This document shows positions 1 to 8,200 of a stretch of DNA of 37,973 nt, piece after piece. The position numbers and the translations under genes are program-made. Numbering within the stretch: position 1 is the stretch's first letter; each line of letters starts with the position of its first letter. The DNA lies in the IMG/VR virus record IMGVR_UViG_3300013212_000040, positions 1-37,973 of that record, one strand, 5' to 3'. The notes below the pieces were generated by a model. It did not search any database. It was not told the DNA's origin and saw only the letters and a program-made list of their open reading frames with translations. Source of the DNA: a virus.

Positions 1-57
1 GGGACTCAAAATCCCCCGCCGCAAGGTGTGCCGGTTCGAGTCCGGCCCGAGGCACCA
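1..57 (+). tRNA. tRNA-Leu (CAA), 3' part only
   Basis: The first 57 bases are the 3' part of a type II tRNA. An anticodon arm with loop CTCAAAA (anticodon CAA) is followed by a long variable arm, a T arm with loop TTCGAGT closed by CCGG pairs, the acceptor 3' strand and an encoded CCA at 55-57. The long variable arm and CAA anticodon identify tRNA-Leu reading TTG. The 5' half lies outside the window. Phage genes start 124 bp further on, so this gene is the likely attachment site, with the phage end restoring or adjoining the tRNA 3' end. The second att copy is not in the window. Confidence 0.93.
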
Positions 58-180
58 TAGAGGAAACAGCGCGCGACAGAGGCATCTGGCCGGAAGTGTT
101 CCGCATTCGTTCGCCGAAGCGTTCCGCAATCCACCGCGGGCACTGGCTGAGCCGGTGCGGCTCAGAGCACAGCGGGCAGG
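58..180. other. Prophage end region between tRNA and last late gene
   Basis: No gene is seen here. Two near-identical 10-mers, GTTCCGCATT (98-107) and GTTCCGCAAT (121-130), lie 23 bp apart and could be integrase arm-type sites. A perfect 7-bp inverted repeat (147-153 with 159-165) follows the last late gene on the minus strand but has no T-run, so it is only a weak transcript-end candidate. Confidence 0.35.
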
Positions 181-390
181 TCACAGCCGCCCCGGGCCGG
201 TGATGGCCTCGGCCTCGCTGATGCGCAGATGCACATGCACGCGGTCTGGTGGGCACATCGGCCGATGCCACACTACGCGCACCACCTCGAAGGCCTGGCC
301 CTCGAACCCGACCTCATCCCCCACTCGCGGGGCCTCCCCGGCATCGATCAGGATCTCGCGGCCGTTGAGGTAGTAATGGACGGCGAGCAT
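181..390 (-). CDS. Small phage protein of unknown function, last late gene
   Basis: This 69-aa protein is not matched to a named family. It begins MLAVHYYLNG and is rich in beta-forming residues (VGDEVGFEGQAFEVVRVVW, then RVHVHLR), which suggests a small all-beta fold; that is inference. The ATG at 390 was chosen because it lies 4 nt after the stop of the Rz1 gene and the protein reads naturally from there. An in-frame ATG at 426 would add 12 residues and overlap Rz1. Neither start has a clear Shine-Dalgarno sequence. It is the distal gene of the lysis cassette. Confidence 0.6.
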   Translation of the reverse strand: MLAVHYYLNGREILIDAGEAPRVGDEVGFEGQAFEVVRVVWHRPMCPPDRVHVHLRISEAEAITGPGRL

Positions 391-394
391 GGCA

Positions 395-688
395 TCACCG
401 CGGCCAGCTTGCCACCAGGGCGCCATGCCGGGCCCGGCAGTCGGCCGCCGCGGCCTCGCGGGCAGCGACGATGTCGACCAGCTCGCCCAGCGGCAGCGCG
501 CCGGCCGGGTATTCCGGGCCGGCCTGGCACGGCGCGGCCAGCGCTGCCGGCGGCGGGTCGATTGGCTTAATAGTCGGAGCCGGCGCGGCGCAGCCGGTCA
601 ACCACAGGAGCGCTAACGAGCACGTCGCCCAGGCGAAGAGCCGTCGCGGATGCCCCGAGCGCGGGGCAGATTGAGGCGTTGAGCGCAT
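395..688 (-). CDS. Rz1: Rz1-like spanin outer-membrane lipoprotein
   Basis: This 97-aa protein has a basic N-terminus, a hydrophobic stretch and a lipobox ending LWLTGC near residue 35. A Pro/Ala-rich mature segment (KPIDPPPAALAAP) is typical of Rz1 o-spanins. With the inner-membrane Rz protein it spans the periplasm and disrupts the outer membrane in the last step of lysis. The ATG at 688 has a strong GGAGG eight bases upstream and lies inside the 3' part of the Rz gene in another frame, the classic overlapping Rz/Rz1 arrangement. The last 35 or so residues extend beyond the proline-rich core. Confidence 0.85.
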   Translation of the reverse strand: MRSTPQSAPRSGHPRRLFAWATCSLALLWLTGCAAPAPTIKPIDPPPAALAAPCQAGPEYPAGALPLGELVDIVAAREAAAADCRARHGALVASWPR

Positions 689-941
689 TGCGGACCTCCG
701 GTGATGGGGTGGCGGCTTCGCGGGCCCTGGCGGTGCGCTGGGCTTCGTAGCTGGCTGCAGCGGCCCTGGCGCGCAGCTGGTTGGATTCGCGCTCGGCGTC
801 TGCCTGGGCCTGCTGGTCGGCCGCAGCCTTGTCCCAGCGGGCCTGCACCTTGGCGGCGCCGTGCCGGTAGCCATAGCCGGCGGCCAGCACCAGGGCGAGC
901 AGCACGCCGCCGAGCTTGAGGAGCCAGAGGGGGGGCATCAT
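567..941 (-). CDS. Rz: Rz-like spanin inner-membrane subunit
   Basis: This 124-aa protein has one N-terminal transmembrane segment (about residues 3-22, LWLLKLGGVLLALVLAAGYGY) followed by an Ala/Gln/Glu/Arg-rich periplasmic helix of about 60 residues that should form a coiled coil. This is the architecture of i-spanins, which pair with Rz1. The ATG at 941 overlaps the TGA of the endolysin gene (ATGATG context), giving translational coupling. A second ATG at 938 would remove one residue. The 3' part of the gene encodes Rz1 in a shifted frame. Confidence 0.85.
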   Translation of the reverse strand: MMPPLWLLKLGGVLLALVLAAGYGYRHGAAKVQARWDKAAADQQAQADAERESNQLRARAAAASYEAQRTARAREAATPSPEVRNALNASICPALGASATALRLGDVLVSAPVVDRLRRAGSDY

Positions 942-1363
942 GGGTAGAACGTCCTGTTGTTCGAGCGCGGTGGCACAGTCTGGACGTGGGCCCATCCCTT
1001 GGTGGCGCTGGGGTGCTCATGCCACAGGCCCAGGGCAACCATGGCAGCCTGGCCCTCGCCAGTCATCAGCCAGGCATCCAGGTCGCCGTCCGGGTCGTAG
1101 ATGTCGATGGCCTGGCCGGTCATGTGCTTGGACCTGGCCGCTGCGTTCGGCGTGGCCGCGTTCACCTCGGGCGGCCGCCAGCCGCTGGATACCGGCGACT
1201 TGTTGACCGGATGCATGTCGACAGTCACGCCGTAGGTCTGCGCCTGGGACAGCAGCTTGTTGGCCAGGTCGACTGTGCGGAAGGCCTCGCGCTCGATGTC
1301 GGGCGTCAGGGCGAGCGGGTACTTCTCCCGGCGGCCCATGAAGTAGTCAGCAATGGTGATCAT
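938..1363 (-). CDS. Endolysin, peptidase M15 family
   Basis: This 141-aa protein is a zinc L-alanyl-D-glutamate or D-Ala-D-Ala type peptidase that would cleave peptidoglycan cross-bridges at lysis. The M15 signature is visible: SKHMTGQAID with His80 and Asp87, then WHEHPS (Glu116) and GWAHVQ (His126). No signal peptide is seen, so release probably depends on a holin. The ATG at 1363 overlaps the stop of the upstream holin-like gene (ATGA), supporting it over a longer reading. The gene is followed immediately by Rz and Rz1, as expected for a lysis cassette. Confidence 0.9.
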   Translation of the reverse strand: MITIADYFMGRREKYPLALTPDIEREAFRTVDLANKLLSQAQTYGVTVDMHPVNKSPVSSGWRPPEVNAATPNAAARSKHMTGQAIDIYDPDGDLDAWLMTGEGQAAMVALGLWHEHPSATKGWAHVQTVPPRSNNRTFYP

Positions 1364-1602
1364 CTCGGCACCCCATAGCGCCAGCGGCGCGCATCCAGCC
1401 ACAGGTAAAGCAGCACCGAGGCGCCGAGAAGCACCTGGCCGGCCTCAGGGCTGCTGTAGATCGGGAGCGACGACACGGCCCCAACCAGCAGCACGCCGTA
1501 CTGCACCTTCATGCGCTGCGGCGTGTCGGCGGTCATCACCCTGGCCCGGCAGATGACGGCCCAGAAGATCCCCGACACGACGAGGTAGTGAAGAGCTTCC
1601 AT
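1360..1602 (-). CDS. Putative holin, three membrane segments
   Basis: This 80-aa protein starts MEALHYLVVSG. It has three hydrophobic segments at about residues 5-19, 33-50 and 56-72 and ends in an Arg-rich tail (LDARRWRYGVPR). Size, topology and position just before the endolysin gene fit a class I type holin, but the family cannot be named from the sequence alone. The start codon overlaps the stop of the upstream membrane-protein gene (TAATG), and the stop overlaps the endolysin start (ATGA). The neighbouring membrane proteins could be alternative holins or an antiholin. Confidence 0.7.
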   Translation of the reverse strand: MEALHYLVVSGIFWAVICRARVMTADTPQRMKVQYGVLLVGAVSSLPIYSSPEAGQVLLGASVLLYLWLDARRWRYGVPR

Positions 1603-1994
1603 TACTTCGCCTTTCCGTTCTGGACCGTGGCCTCGGCCCAGCGCTTGGCCAGCCGTGCCATCCACTGGCCCACAGACGGCCACCGGTGACCCACCCAGCC
1701 GATGCATAGGGCCACCGGAGCCAGGCCGCGGCGGTCGTCGATGAATGGCCAGAGCACGGCCACCGCCTCAGCCACGCCGCCAGCCAGCAGCCACGCCAGC
1801 AGGCCCATGCTGACCACGTAGCCCAGCCCCTCCCAGACGGAGCACTGACGCCACGACATGAGCCCGAACACACCGCCGGCAGCTCCAGCAATGAACACCA
1901 CGAGATGCGGGGCGATGACGGCCGCGGTCGCAGCGCCGACGAAAACACTCAAGACCTGAGCCACACCCGCGATGGGGTCAGCGCTGTTTGCCAT
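1602..1994 (-). CDS. Phage membrane protein in lysis cassette
   Basis: This 130-aa protein has an N-terminal Ala/Val-rich hydrophobic region with two segments (about 10-48) and two more around residues 55-85. Its C-terminal 45 residues are soluble and basic (WMARLAKRWAEATVQNGKAK). The family is not recognised with certainty; proteins of this type occur beside holin genes in related prophages. Its start lies inside the end of the upstream membrane-protein gene (17-base overlap) and its stop overlaps the start of the holin candidate. A role as second holin or antiholin is inferred from position only. Confidence 0.65.
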   Translation of the reverse strand: MANSADPIAGVAQVLSVFVGAATAAVIAPHLVVFIAGAAGGVFGLMSWRQCSVWEGLGYVVSMGLLAWLLAGGVAEAVAVLWPFIDDRRGLAPVALCIGWVGHRWPSVGQWMARLAKRWAEATVQNGKAK

Positions 1995-2349
1995 TTGGCC
2001 ACCTCCAGAAAACCGCCAGCGCCACCACAGCGGACACCAGCAGCATTGGCACGCCCCACTCTTTGCTGCACTGGTCTCTGCCAGGTTGCAGCTCGAATCT
2101 CGTCAGCAGCCACCAGGCCGAACAGCCGGCCGTGGTGCTGGACATGACCGCCACCGCGGCGCACACGGCCGATAGGAAGCGGTCGCGCAGGTACAGGTGA
2201 ACGCCCAGCACACACGCGCAGATCAGCGCCCACGTCGTGATGTACCTGATGGAGCCCTGCTCTCCTGTGCCGCGCGCAGCCAGCCACCAGGCGAACTCAT
2301 TCGCGCAGGCGGCGGCCAGCAGCCACACGGCATAGGTGCGCAGCTTCAC
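1978..2349 (-). CDS. Phage membrane protein, four predicted TM segments
   Basis: This 123-aa protein has hydrophobic segments at about residues 7-25, 35-52, 58-80 and 98-115 and several cysteines (ANEFAWW, CACVLGVHLYL, AGCSAWWLL). The start is GTG at 2349, which overlaps the TGA of a 44-codon gene upstream (GTGA). It belongs to the run of three adjacent membrane proteins in front of the endolysin. No function can be assigned beyond a likely contribution to lysis control or envelope alteration. Confidence 0.65.
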   Translation of the reverse strand: MKLRTYAVWLLAAACANEFAWWLAARGTGEQGSIRYITTWALICACVLGVHLYLRDRFLSAVCAAVAVMSSTTAGCSAWWLLTRFELQPGRDQCSKEWGVPMLLVSAVVALAVFWRWPNGKQR

Positions 2350-2477
2350 GAGCCATCGCCCCCATCCTTGGGCGGGTCGGTCGGCGGCGGGTTTGCGGCC
2401 ACGACAGGCGGAGGCGGCGCGGTGGGGGCAAGCCAGTCGGCCAGCTTGCGGAGGTATCGAGCGAGTGCGGCACGCAT
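2346..2477 (-). CDS. 44-aa proline-rich phage protein
   Basis: This short gene reads MRAALARYLRKLADWL and then a Pro-rich tail (APTAPPPPVVAANPPP, ending DPPKDGGDGS). Its ATG at 2477 overlaps the TGA of the gene before it and its TGA overlaps the GTG of the gene after it, so it fills the space between them exactly with coupled junctions. The N-terminal 16 residues form a basic amphipathic helix. It is easily missed because of its length. No function is known; position between tail and lysis genes suggests a virion or lysis accessory role. Confidence 0.65.
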   Translation of the reverse strand: MRAALARYLRKLADWLAPTAPPPPVVAANPPPTDPPKDGGDGS

Positions 2478-2842
2478 CACTTCACCCCCGCAGCGGTCAA
2501 CGTCAGGGCCTTGAGCGCCTTGTCGAGGTCGATGATGTACTGAGGCAGAGCCGGAGGCGTGGTCGTGGTAGCGCCGCCAAACCGGGCCTTAAACCAGTTG
2601 TTGATGGCGGGGATGACTCGCGATGTCAGGAACGCCGAGACGGTCATGGTCCTCAGTTCTCCCTCGAAATCTGTGATGAGGCCTTTCACGCCGGCTGGCT
2701 CAATCACCAGAAGGTCGAGCGAGTTGGCGCCGTCAGGTGTTGGTACGTACTGGAGCTTCAGGCCCCAGGTCACGCCGGCCGTGGTGGCCTGGAAGTCGCC
2801 CGAGTCAAGTACCGGGGCGCCAATGGTGGTTTTGACGGTCAT
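2477..2842 (-). CDS. Hypothetical protein at end of tail module
   Basis: This 121-aa protein has a beta-rich N-terminal two thirds (GVTWGLKLQYVPTPDG, LDLLVIEPAGVKGL), then a helix (VIPAINNWFKARFGG), a Thr/Pro linker and a C-terminal amphipathic helix (YIIDLDKALKALTL). A good ribosome binding site (AGGAG) precedes the ATG at 2842. The family is not recognised. Position after the tail-tip genes and before the lysis genes suggests a tail-associated protein. Confidence 0.65.
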   Translation of the reverse strand: MTVKTTIGAPVLDSGDFQATTAGVTWGLKLQYVPTPDGANSLDLLVIEPAGVKGLITDFEGELRTMTVSAFLTSRVIPAINNWFKARFGGATTTTPPALPQYIIDLDKALKALTLTAAGVK

Positions 2843-2851
2843 GTGGGTCTC

Positions 2852-3169
2852 CTACTGGATGGCCGCGGCCGCGGCGAAAAGGCTGTCGATCTGCGCAGAG
2901 GTCAGGCCGATGGCGCCGGCCAGCTGCGCGAGCAGCGGGAAGTCGCGCCTGAACTCCTGGGCGTTGTCCCAGTCGATGCGTGCCAGCGCCTGCTGCTCCG
3001 GCGGCAGGTTTCCGATGGCGGTCTCGATGGCGCCAAGCAGCCCGGCATCGTGCAGAGCGCGCAGGGCCTGGCGGCGGGTGACGGTGGGGACTGGCGCCGG
3101 CATCGGCGCTGGCTTGGCCAGCCGCATGACCGTGGCGCCGCCGATCTGTTCGGTGATGTACTCGCTCAC
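2852..3169 (-). CDS. Hypothetical tail-associated protein
   Basis: This 105-aa protein has a Pro/Ala-rich linker near residues 18-30 followed by a mostly helical segment (TRRQALRALHDAGLLGAIE, then IDWDNAQEFRRDFPLLAQLA). Proteins of this form occur just behind tail-fibre genes in siphoviral prophages and may act in fibre assembly; that is family-context inference. The GTG at 3169 was chosen because it overlaps the stop of the upstream gene (GTGA) and is preceded by GGAGGTG. Confidence 0.65.
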   Translation of the reverse strand: MSEYITEQIGGATVMRLAKPAPMPAPVPTVTRRQALRALHDAGLLGAIETAIGNLPPEQQALARIDWDNAQEFRRDFPLLAQLAGAIGLTSAQIDSLFAAAAAIQ

Positions 3170-3624
3170 AGCCGCACCTCCGCATTGATCGCAGTGGTCA
3201 GCTTGTCGGTCTCAGTCACCGAGGACGCGATCTCGATAAGGACGCCGTTGGTGTAGTCGATTGGCTGAAGGACAACGGGATTGCCGCTTGCCGAGGAGAC
3301 GCCGCCGATGGCAACCACGGCCTGACCGTTGAACGTGATGGCGCCGGACGTCTTGTCAAAAACCACGACACCATTGACAGTGATCCGGACACGCACCGTG
3401 CGGCCGGTGGCGTCGTTGACGCCCACGGCGAAGAAGTTGACCCGCCCCTTCCCGGACGCCTGATAGGCAGTCTTCAGCGTGCCTGCCGTCATCGCTCCTG
3501 AAAGTGCCGTGACCGCGTTTGCGCCTTGTGCCGCATTGGTGAATACAAGCGATGTTCCGGTAGACAGCGCCGAAACCATCGAGGTGACGGCGGCTGCCCC
3601 GCCGATGCTGCTGCGTCGTGTCAT
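3166..3624 (-). CDS. Hypothetical tail appendage protein, beta-rich
   Basis: This 152-aa protein is low in charge and rich in Ala, Gly, Thr, Val and Ser, with alternating hydrophobic residues (VRVRITVNGVVVFDKTSG, GVLIEIASSVTETD). This is typical of beta-sandwich domains in phage tail appendages. Both ends are coupled: ATGA with the gene before and GTGA with the gene after. The exact family is not recognised. A receptor-binding or fibre-tip role is possible from position. Confidence 0.65.
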   Translation of the reverse strand: MTRRSSIGGAAAVTSMVSALSTGTSLVFTNAAQGANAVTALSGAMTAGTLKTAYQASGKGRVNFFAVGVNDATGRTVRVRITVNGVVVFDKTSGAITFNGQAVVAIGGVSSASGNPVVLQPIDYTNGVLIEIASSVTETDKLTTAINAEVRL

Positions 3625-4304
3625 TGCTCAATCCATCCCAGAGAGGTGCGCGCGACCAGGCGCAGGGAGTCGCCGGTCACATCGAGGATCAAGTCCTCAG
3701 CAACGCGGCGGATGTTGTTGCCGTTGCGGAGAACGGTGACCGGGTTGACCGTCAGCGACATGCCGACGTCCACAAAGTCGATCCAGTCGGTGTCACCGAA
3801 GGTGGCCGGCAGCGTCACGCTGAAGGCGCCGCCAGAGCTGTCGAGCTCGTACAGCGTGCGCACCTGCAGCGTCGTCGCCGAGGTGATGCGAACCCGCGCG
3901 CCGTTGACCTGGTCCACCCAGTTCGCGGTGTCGTTCGCCGGGTCTGTCGTGCCGGCGCCAGCGGTCGTGCGCCGATACACGCGGCCGTCCAGCAGGCTGC
4001 GGCGGCGGTCGCCGATGGCGTAGGTGGTGCCGCTCACCCAGGCGGCGGCGCCGTTGGCTGCCGCAGAGTCTGCCGCGCTTGCCGCTGCCGCATCCTTGTA
4101 GCCAAAAGCTTCGGCAGCCTTTGCCGTGGCCGTGGCCGCACCAGCCGTAGCCGTTGCTGCGGCGGCGTTGTTCTCGGATGCCTGAGCGTTCGCCTCGCTT
4201 ATGAACGTTGGCAAAGCGGCCCAGGACGCGAAGGCCTTGTCGTTAAATGTCGCAGTGTCGTCGTTAGGTTGAGGAGCCGGCGGCATTGGGGAGATGGTCG
4301 TCAT
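3621..4304 (-). CDS. Tail fibre-like protein
   Basis: This 227-aa protein has three parts. After a short N-terminus comes an Ala-rich segment of about 60 residues (ANAQASENNAAAATATAGAA) like the helical or triple-stranded shafts of tail fibres. Then comes a small WVSGTTYAIGDRR segment resembling chitin/carbohydrate-binding type modules, and a beta-rich C-terminal domain (FSVTLPATFGDTDWIDFVDV) typical of fibre tips. The ATG at 4304 overlaps the stop of the preceding gene. It is the best candidate in the tail module for receptor contact. Confidence 0.75.
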   Translation of the reverse strand: MTTISPMPPAPQPNDDTATFNDKAFASWAALPTFISEANAQASENNAAAATATAGAATATAKAAEAFGYKDAAAASAADSAAANGAAAWVSGTTYAIGDRRRSLLDGRVYRRTTAGAGTTDPANDTANWVDQVNGARVRITSATTLQVRTLYELDSSGGAFSVTLPATFGDTDWIDFVDVGMSLTVNPVTVLRNGNNIRRVAEDLILDVTGDSLRLVARTSLGWIEQ

Positions 4305-5200
4305 GTCAGACCCTCCACCTGCAAGCTGCACACGCTGTGCGAGGCATAGGCGATGTTCACGTCGAACTCCTTGTAGAAGCCGTAGATGACGGCCGACTCG
4401 TAGCGAGGGCCGATGAAGAGGCAGGGTGTGGCGCGGATGCTGGCCAGATAGGTGATGGCCTCATCGACCATCTCGGCCTTGATTGGGATGTCAAAGCTCG
4501 CGCGCTTGGCGTAGGCGCGCTGCACCAGCACCGTGTCGCCGAAGTCGGTGGTTTCCTTCCGGCTGTAATCCTGGATCCCTACGCGGGCGCCCTGCTGCAC
4601 CAGAATCCCCAGCTCCTTGGCCTGGCCAAACAGCAGCACGCCGGCCGCCAGTGCTGTGGTGCCGGTGACGTCTATGCGCAGTTCAGAGCCGAGCACGCCG
4701 GGCACATCGGAGATGGCAAGCGTCGGTCCGCGACGTTCTCCCCACGTCCACTCCCACCATCCAGCCTGAACCGGCAGGCTGGTGAGGTTGATGGTGCGGT
4801 CCAGCAGAGTGCCGAGCGTGGCGTGGGTGATGCGGATGCGCAGCGACTGCGCGCCCGTCAGGCCGCCGAGAAACACGACGTTGTAGGCGCCGGTCGGCTG
4901 CAAGCGGTAGTAGAAGCTCGTGCTCTGCGCCGTCTGCGTGGTGTTGGACCGGTCGAACATGGCCCAGCGGTTCGTCGGGCCGACCTCGACCCACTGCGCC
5001 GAGGTGGTGGGGTTGTTGTTGAGGTTGCCGGCCGCCGCGCTCTCGTAGACCTTGTGGGTGCTCACGAGGTGCACGCGGTCGCCCTGGGCGTAGGTGGTGG
5101 AGCTCGACCACGCCGGATAGGCGCTTTCGGGCACGTCGGTGGCCACCAGCACGCTGTCGGAGACCGGCAGCGGCTGGACGATGCGCAGGGGTGTCGTCAT
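4301..5200 (-). CDS. Tail-tip protein downstream of the tape measure
   Basis: This 299-aa protein contains near residues 33-75 a module with AWSSSTTYAQGDRVHL and SAQWVEVGPTNRWAMFD, similar in pattern to small carbohydrate-binding repeats. A jelly-roll-like beta region follows, and the C-terminal part (SFDIPIKAEMVDEAITYLAS, CSLQVEGLT) resembles proteins placed directly after tape measures in related prophages. It is the only large tail protein after the tape measure; no lambda M/L/K/I/J-like series is visible. The start overlaps the tape-measure stop (ATGA). A distal tail or baseplate role is inferred. Confidence 0.7.
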   Translation of the reverse strand: MTTPLRIVQPLPVSDSVLVATDVPESAYPAWSSSTTYAQGDRVHLVSTHKVYESAAAGNLNNNPTTSAQWVEVGPTNRWAMFDRSNTTQTAQSTSFYYRLQPTGAYNVVFLGGLTGAQSLRIRITHATLGTLLDRTINLTSLPVQAGWWEWTWGERRGPTLAISDVPGVLGSELRIDVTGTTALAAGVLLFGQAKELGILVQQGARVGIQDYSRKETTDFGDTVLVQRAYAKRASFDIPIKAEMVDEAITYLASIRATPCLFIGPRYESAVIYGFYKEFDVNIAYASHSVCSLQVEGLT

Positions 5201-8200
5201 GCGGTGACTCGCGTTTCCGGGAGGCCTTCGCCGTCCCACTTGCGCAGCAGGCGGTTCGCCTCGGTCTGCAACTTGACGGACGACAGGTCGCCGGCCTTGA
5301 TGGCGTCGAGCAGTTCGCGCAGCACGTTGACGACCTCGCTGTTGCTCACCTGGCCGGTGCCGCCCGAGGCCGCCGGGTTGTAGGCGCGCGGGACGATGGC
5401 CTCGCCCTCGTGCACGATGGCCGCCATGTCTCGGGGCACGTAGTTGGTGCCCGTGGCGAACTTGGGCAGGCTCAGGCCGAAGCGGGTCGCAAGGCCGGCG
5501 CCGGTCTGCTCAAGGCTCGCCGCCACCTGGGCGCGGATGCGCTGCAGGTCCAGCAGGCTCGCCGCGCCGGCCTCGGCCAGCTGCAGCAGGGTCTGGCTCA
5601 GGCCTGGCAGCAGCTTGGCGGCCTCCTGGTCGCCGGCACGGGCCTGGGCGGTGGTGATCGCGAATTGGCTCTGGGCGTTGGCCAGGCTCTGCGGCGACGT
5701 GCCATTGACCAGGCCGCGGATGCGCGCCACCTCGCCGAAGATGGAGTCGGTCACCGACTGCCAGGCTTGGCGCAGCTGCTGGGCCGCCTGTGCGGCTTCT
5801 TGGGCAGCTTGGGCGGCGGCAGCCTGTGCGGCCTTCTCGTCCTCGATGGCGTAGATGCGCTCCAGCAGCGCTCGGTTGGACTCGTCCAGCCCGGCCAGTT
5901 CCTGCGCCCGCAGGCCGGCGGTGTCGCCCTGGGCCTGCAGCAGGCGGGTGATGAGGCCCGCGCGCTGGTCTGCGATGGCGGCCACGCGCTGGGCTTCAGC
6001 CTGGGCCGCGGCTTGCGCTGCCTGGGCGGCCTGCTCTGCGGCGCTCTTTGCGTCGTTCGTGGCCTGGATCTGGGCCTTGAGGCCCTGCACCAAGTCATAG
6101 GCTGCGGTGGCGGCGGCAGCGTCTGCCGTGGACAGGCCCTCGGTCAGCTTGGCCAGGGCCTGCTGACGCTCCAGCGCGGCTGCCTCCTCTGCTTTGCCTT
6201 GGGCGCGCAACAGCTCGACCTGCAGGTCACCCTGCTGGGCGGCGAGGTCGGCCAGCACGCGGCGGCCGGCTTCGGCCATCTTGGCGGCAGCGGCTTCCAT
6301 GTCGGCAGCAGCTTGGGCGGCGGCGTCACCGGCGGAGGCAACGGCCGGCACCAGCGCGGCGAAGGCCGGCGCGAGCTTCAGGAGCTGCGCATAGGCGGCT
6401 TGGCCGCTGGCCGTGCTGAGGTCTTGCGCCTCAACCAGGGCGCGGTAGGCGTCGCGGCTGGACGGCACGGACAGGCCCAGCGCTTCGAGTTCCTTGCTCA
6501 GCGACGCCGTGGCGGCGGCGGTCTTCTCCGCGTCGGAATAGAAGTTGTCGTAGTAGGAGCTGGCCGCAGTCTTGAGGTTGTCGATGCCCGAGAAGGCCTT
6601 CAGCAGTCCCTCGACGGCGCTATCGGTCAGGTTCTTGAGCTGCGGCATGGCCGCGCCCAGGCTGTTGAATGCGTCCTTGGTGGCCAGGATGTTCTGCACC
6701 ACGCTGGACAGCTGCTCGAAGCTGACGTCGCCCGTCAGCTGCTGCAGCTCTGCCTTCGCCCAGCCGGGGATGTCGATCTGCTGGAGCGCCGAGCGAACGT
6801 CACCGGCCAGGGCTGTCGTCAGCTGCTGCAGCCCCTTCGTCGGGTCCTTGTCCAGGCCGGAGCCCGAGAAGCTGCTCAGGATCTGGCCATTCGGCCCGAG
6901 CACCGAGCGATTGCCCTGACTGGCCCGCGTGTTGTCCGAGGCGAAGAACGCGCCGACCTGGTAACCGCCCTGGCCGCCGAATGCGGTGGAGATGGCATTG
7001 AGCAGGCTGGCGCCGGTCGACGTGGATGCCTTGAGCGCGTCCTGCACGCCCTGGCTGAAGTACTTCCCGATGCTGTCGCCCCAGGCGCGGTCCAGGCCGA
7101 ACATGCCGTTGTTGACGGCCTGGCCTGTCGTGCCGTTGCTCAGGTAGGAGGCGCCGGATTGGTTTGCGCCGACAGAGCCGAAGGCCTTGTCGATGGCGCC
7201 GCCGATGGCCGAACCAAGAGCTGCGCCGATGGGGCCGCCAAGATAGGTGCCGAGCGCCGAACCTGCCGCTGCGCCGTACTTGCCCTGGCTGAGCTGGTAG
7301 ACGGAGTTGGCGATGCCGGCCGCGCCGCCGATGCTGGCCAGCAGCGACGAGCCACCGCTGAAGGCGCTGCCGAGGCCCGTATTGGAGAACAGGCTCAGGC
7401 TGCCGAGGTTGCCCTGGGCGCCGCCGGCCGCATTGCTGAACCCCGGCACGCCGATTGAGCTCAGCGCAGATCCAACAATGCCGCTCTTCCCATCGGCGCC
7501 CTGAATTATCAGCTTCAGGGTAGTAGTCTTGAAGGTGTTGACGATGCCCTTCCAGAGCGTGTCGAAGAAGCCGCGGCCAGCCTCGAAGGCTCGGAAGAGG
7601 CTGTCAGTCAGGCCCTGGCCGATCTGGTCAGAGATCCGCTGCCAATCGCGCGCCGTCTCTTCGGCAGCCTTTTTGGCCGTGTCGCGCGCCTCCTTGTTGC
7701 CGATGAGCGTCGCCAGCTCCTTGCGGGCGTTGATCTCGCGCTGAATGGCGTCCGCCGCGGCCTGGTCGTTGGTGGCCACGGCGCGGGCCCGCTGCTCTTC
7801 CAGCCGCTTGATCGTGACCAGCTCGATGGCCTGGGCCAGGCTCACATTGAGCGCGGCCGACACGCCGAGGGCTTCTTCCTCGTCGCGCAGCTTCTGTACC
7901 TGCTTGGCCACAGCGTCGCCAGACTGCTTGAGCGCGTCGAGCGTCTTCTCGTAGATCTCGTTGCCGCGCTGCTGGGCGTCGGCGACTTGCTTGGCTGCGT
8001 CGGCCTGCTCCTTGGCGAGCTTGACGGCGAAGGGCTGCTTGGCGATCAGCTCCTTCACGAGCTCGACGTATTCCGCCTCGCTCATGTTGGTGCGCTTGCG
8101 CACAGCCTCCAAGCGCTGCAGGTCCTGCACGTAGGTGCCAGACAAGCCAGCGAGGCGCTCCAGCAATGCTGCTTCTTGCTCGCGCGCGCGCAGGGCCGCG

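Noticed and set aside
26-373. Plus-strand open frame starting in the tRNA
   Set aside because: It begins within the tRNA gene, has Arg/Pro-rich shadow composition and lies opposite the last late gene.
5191-7458. A 755-codon open frame on the plus strand opposite the tape measure gene
   Set aside because: It mirrors the tape measure in a GC-rich sequence where antisense stops are rare. Its translation is Gly/Leu/Ala/Arg low complexity with no recognisable domain, while the opposite frame is a clear tape measure protein.
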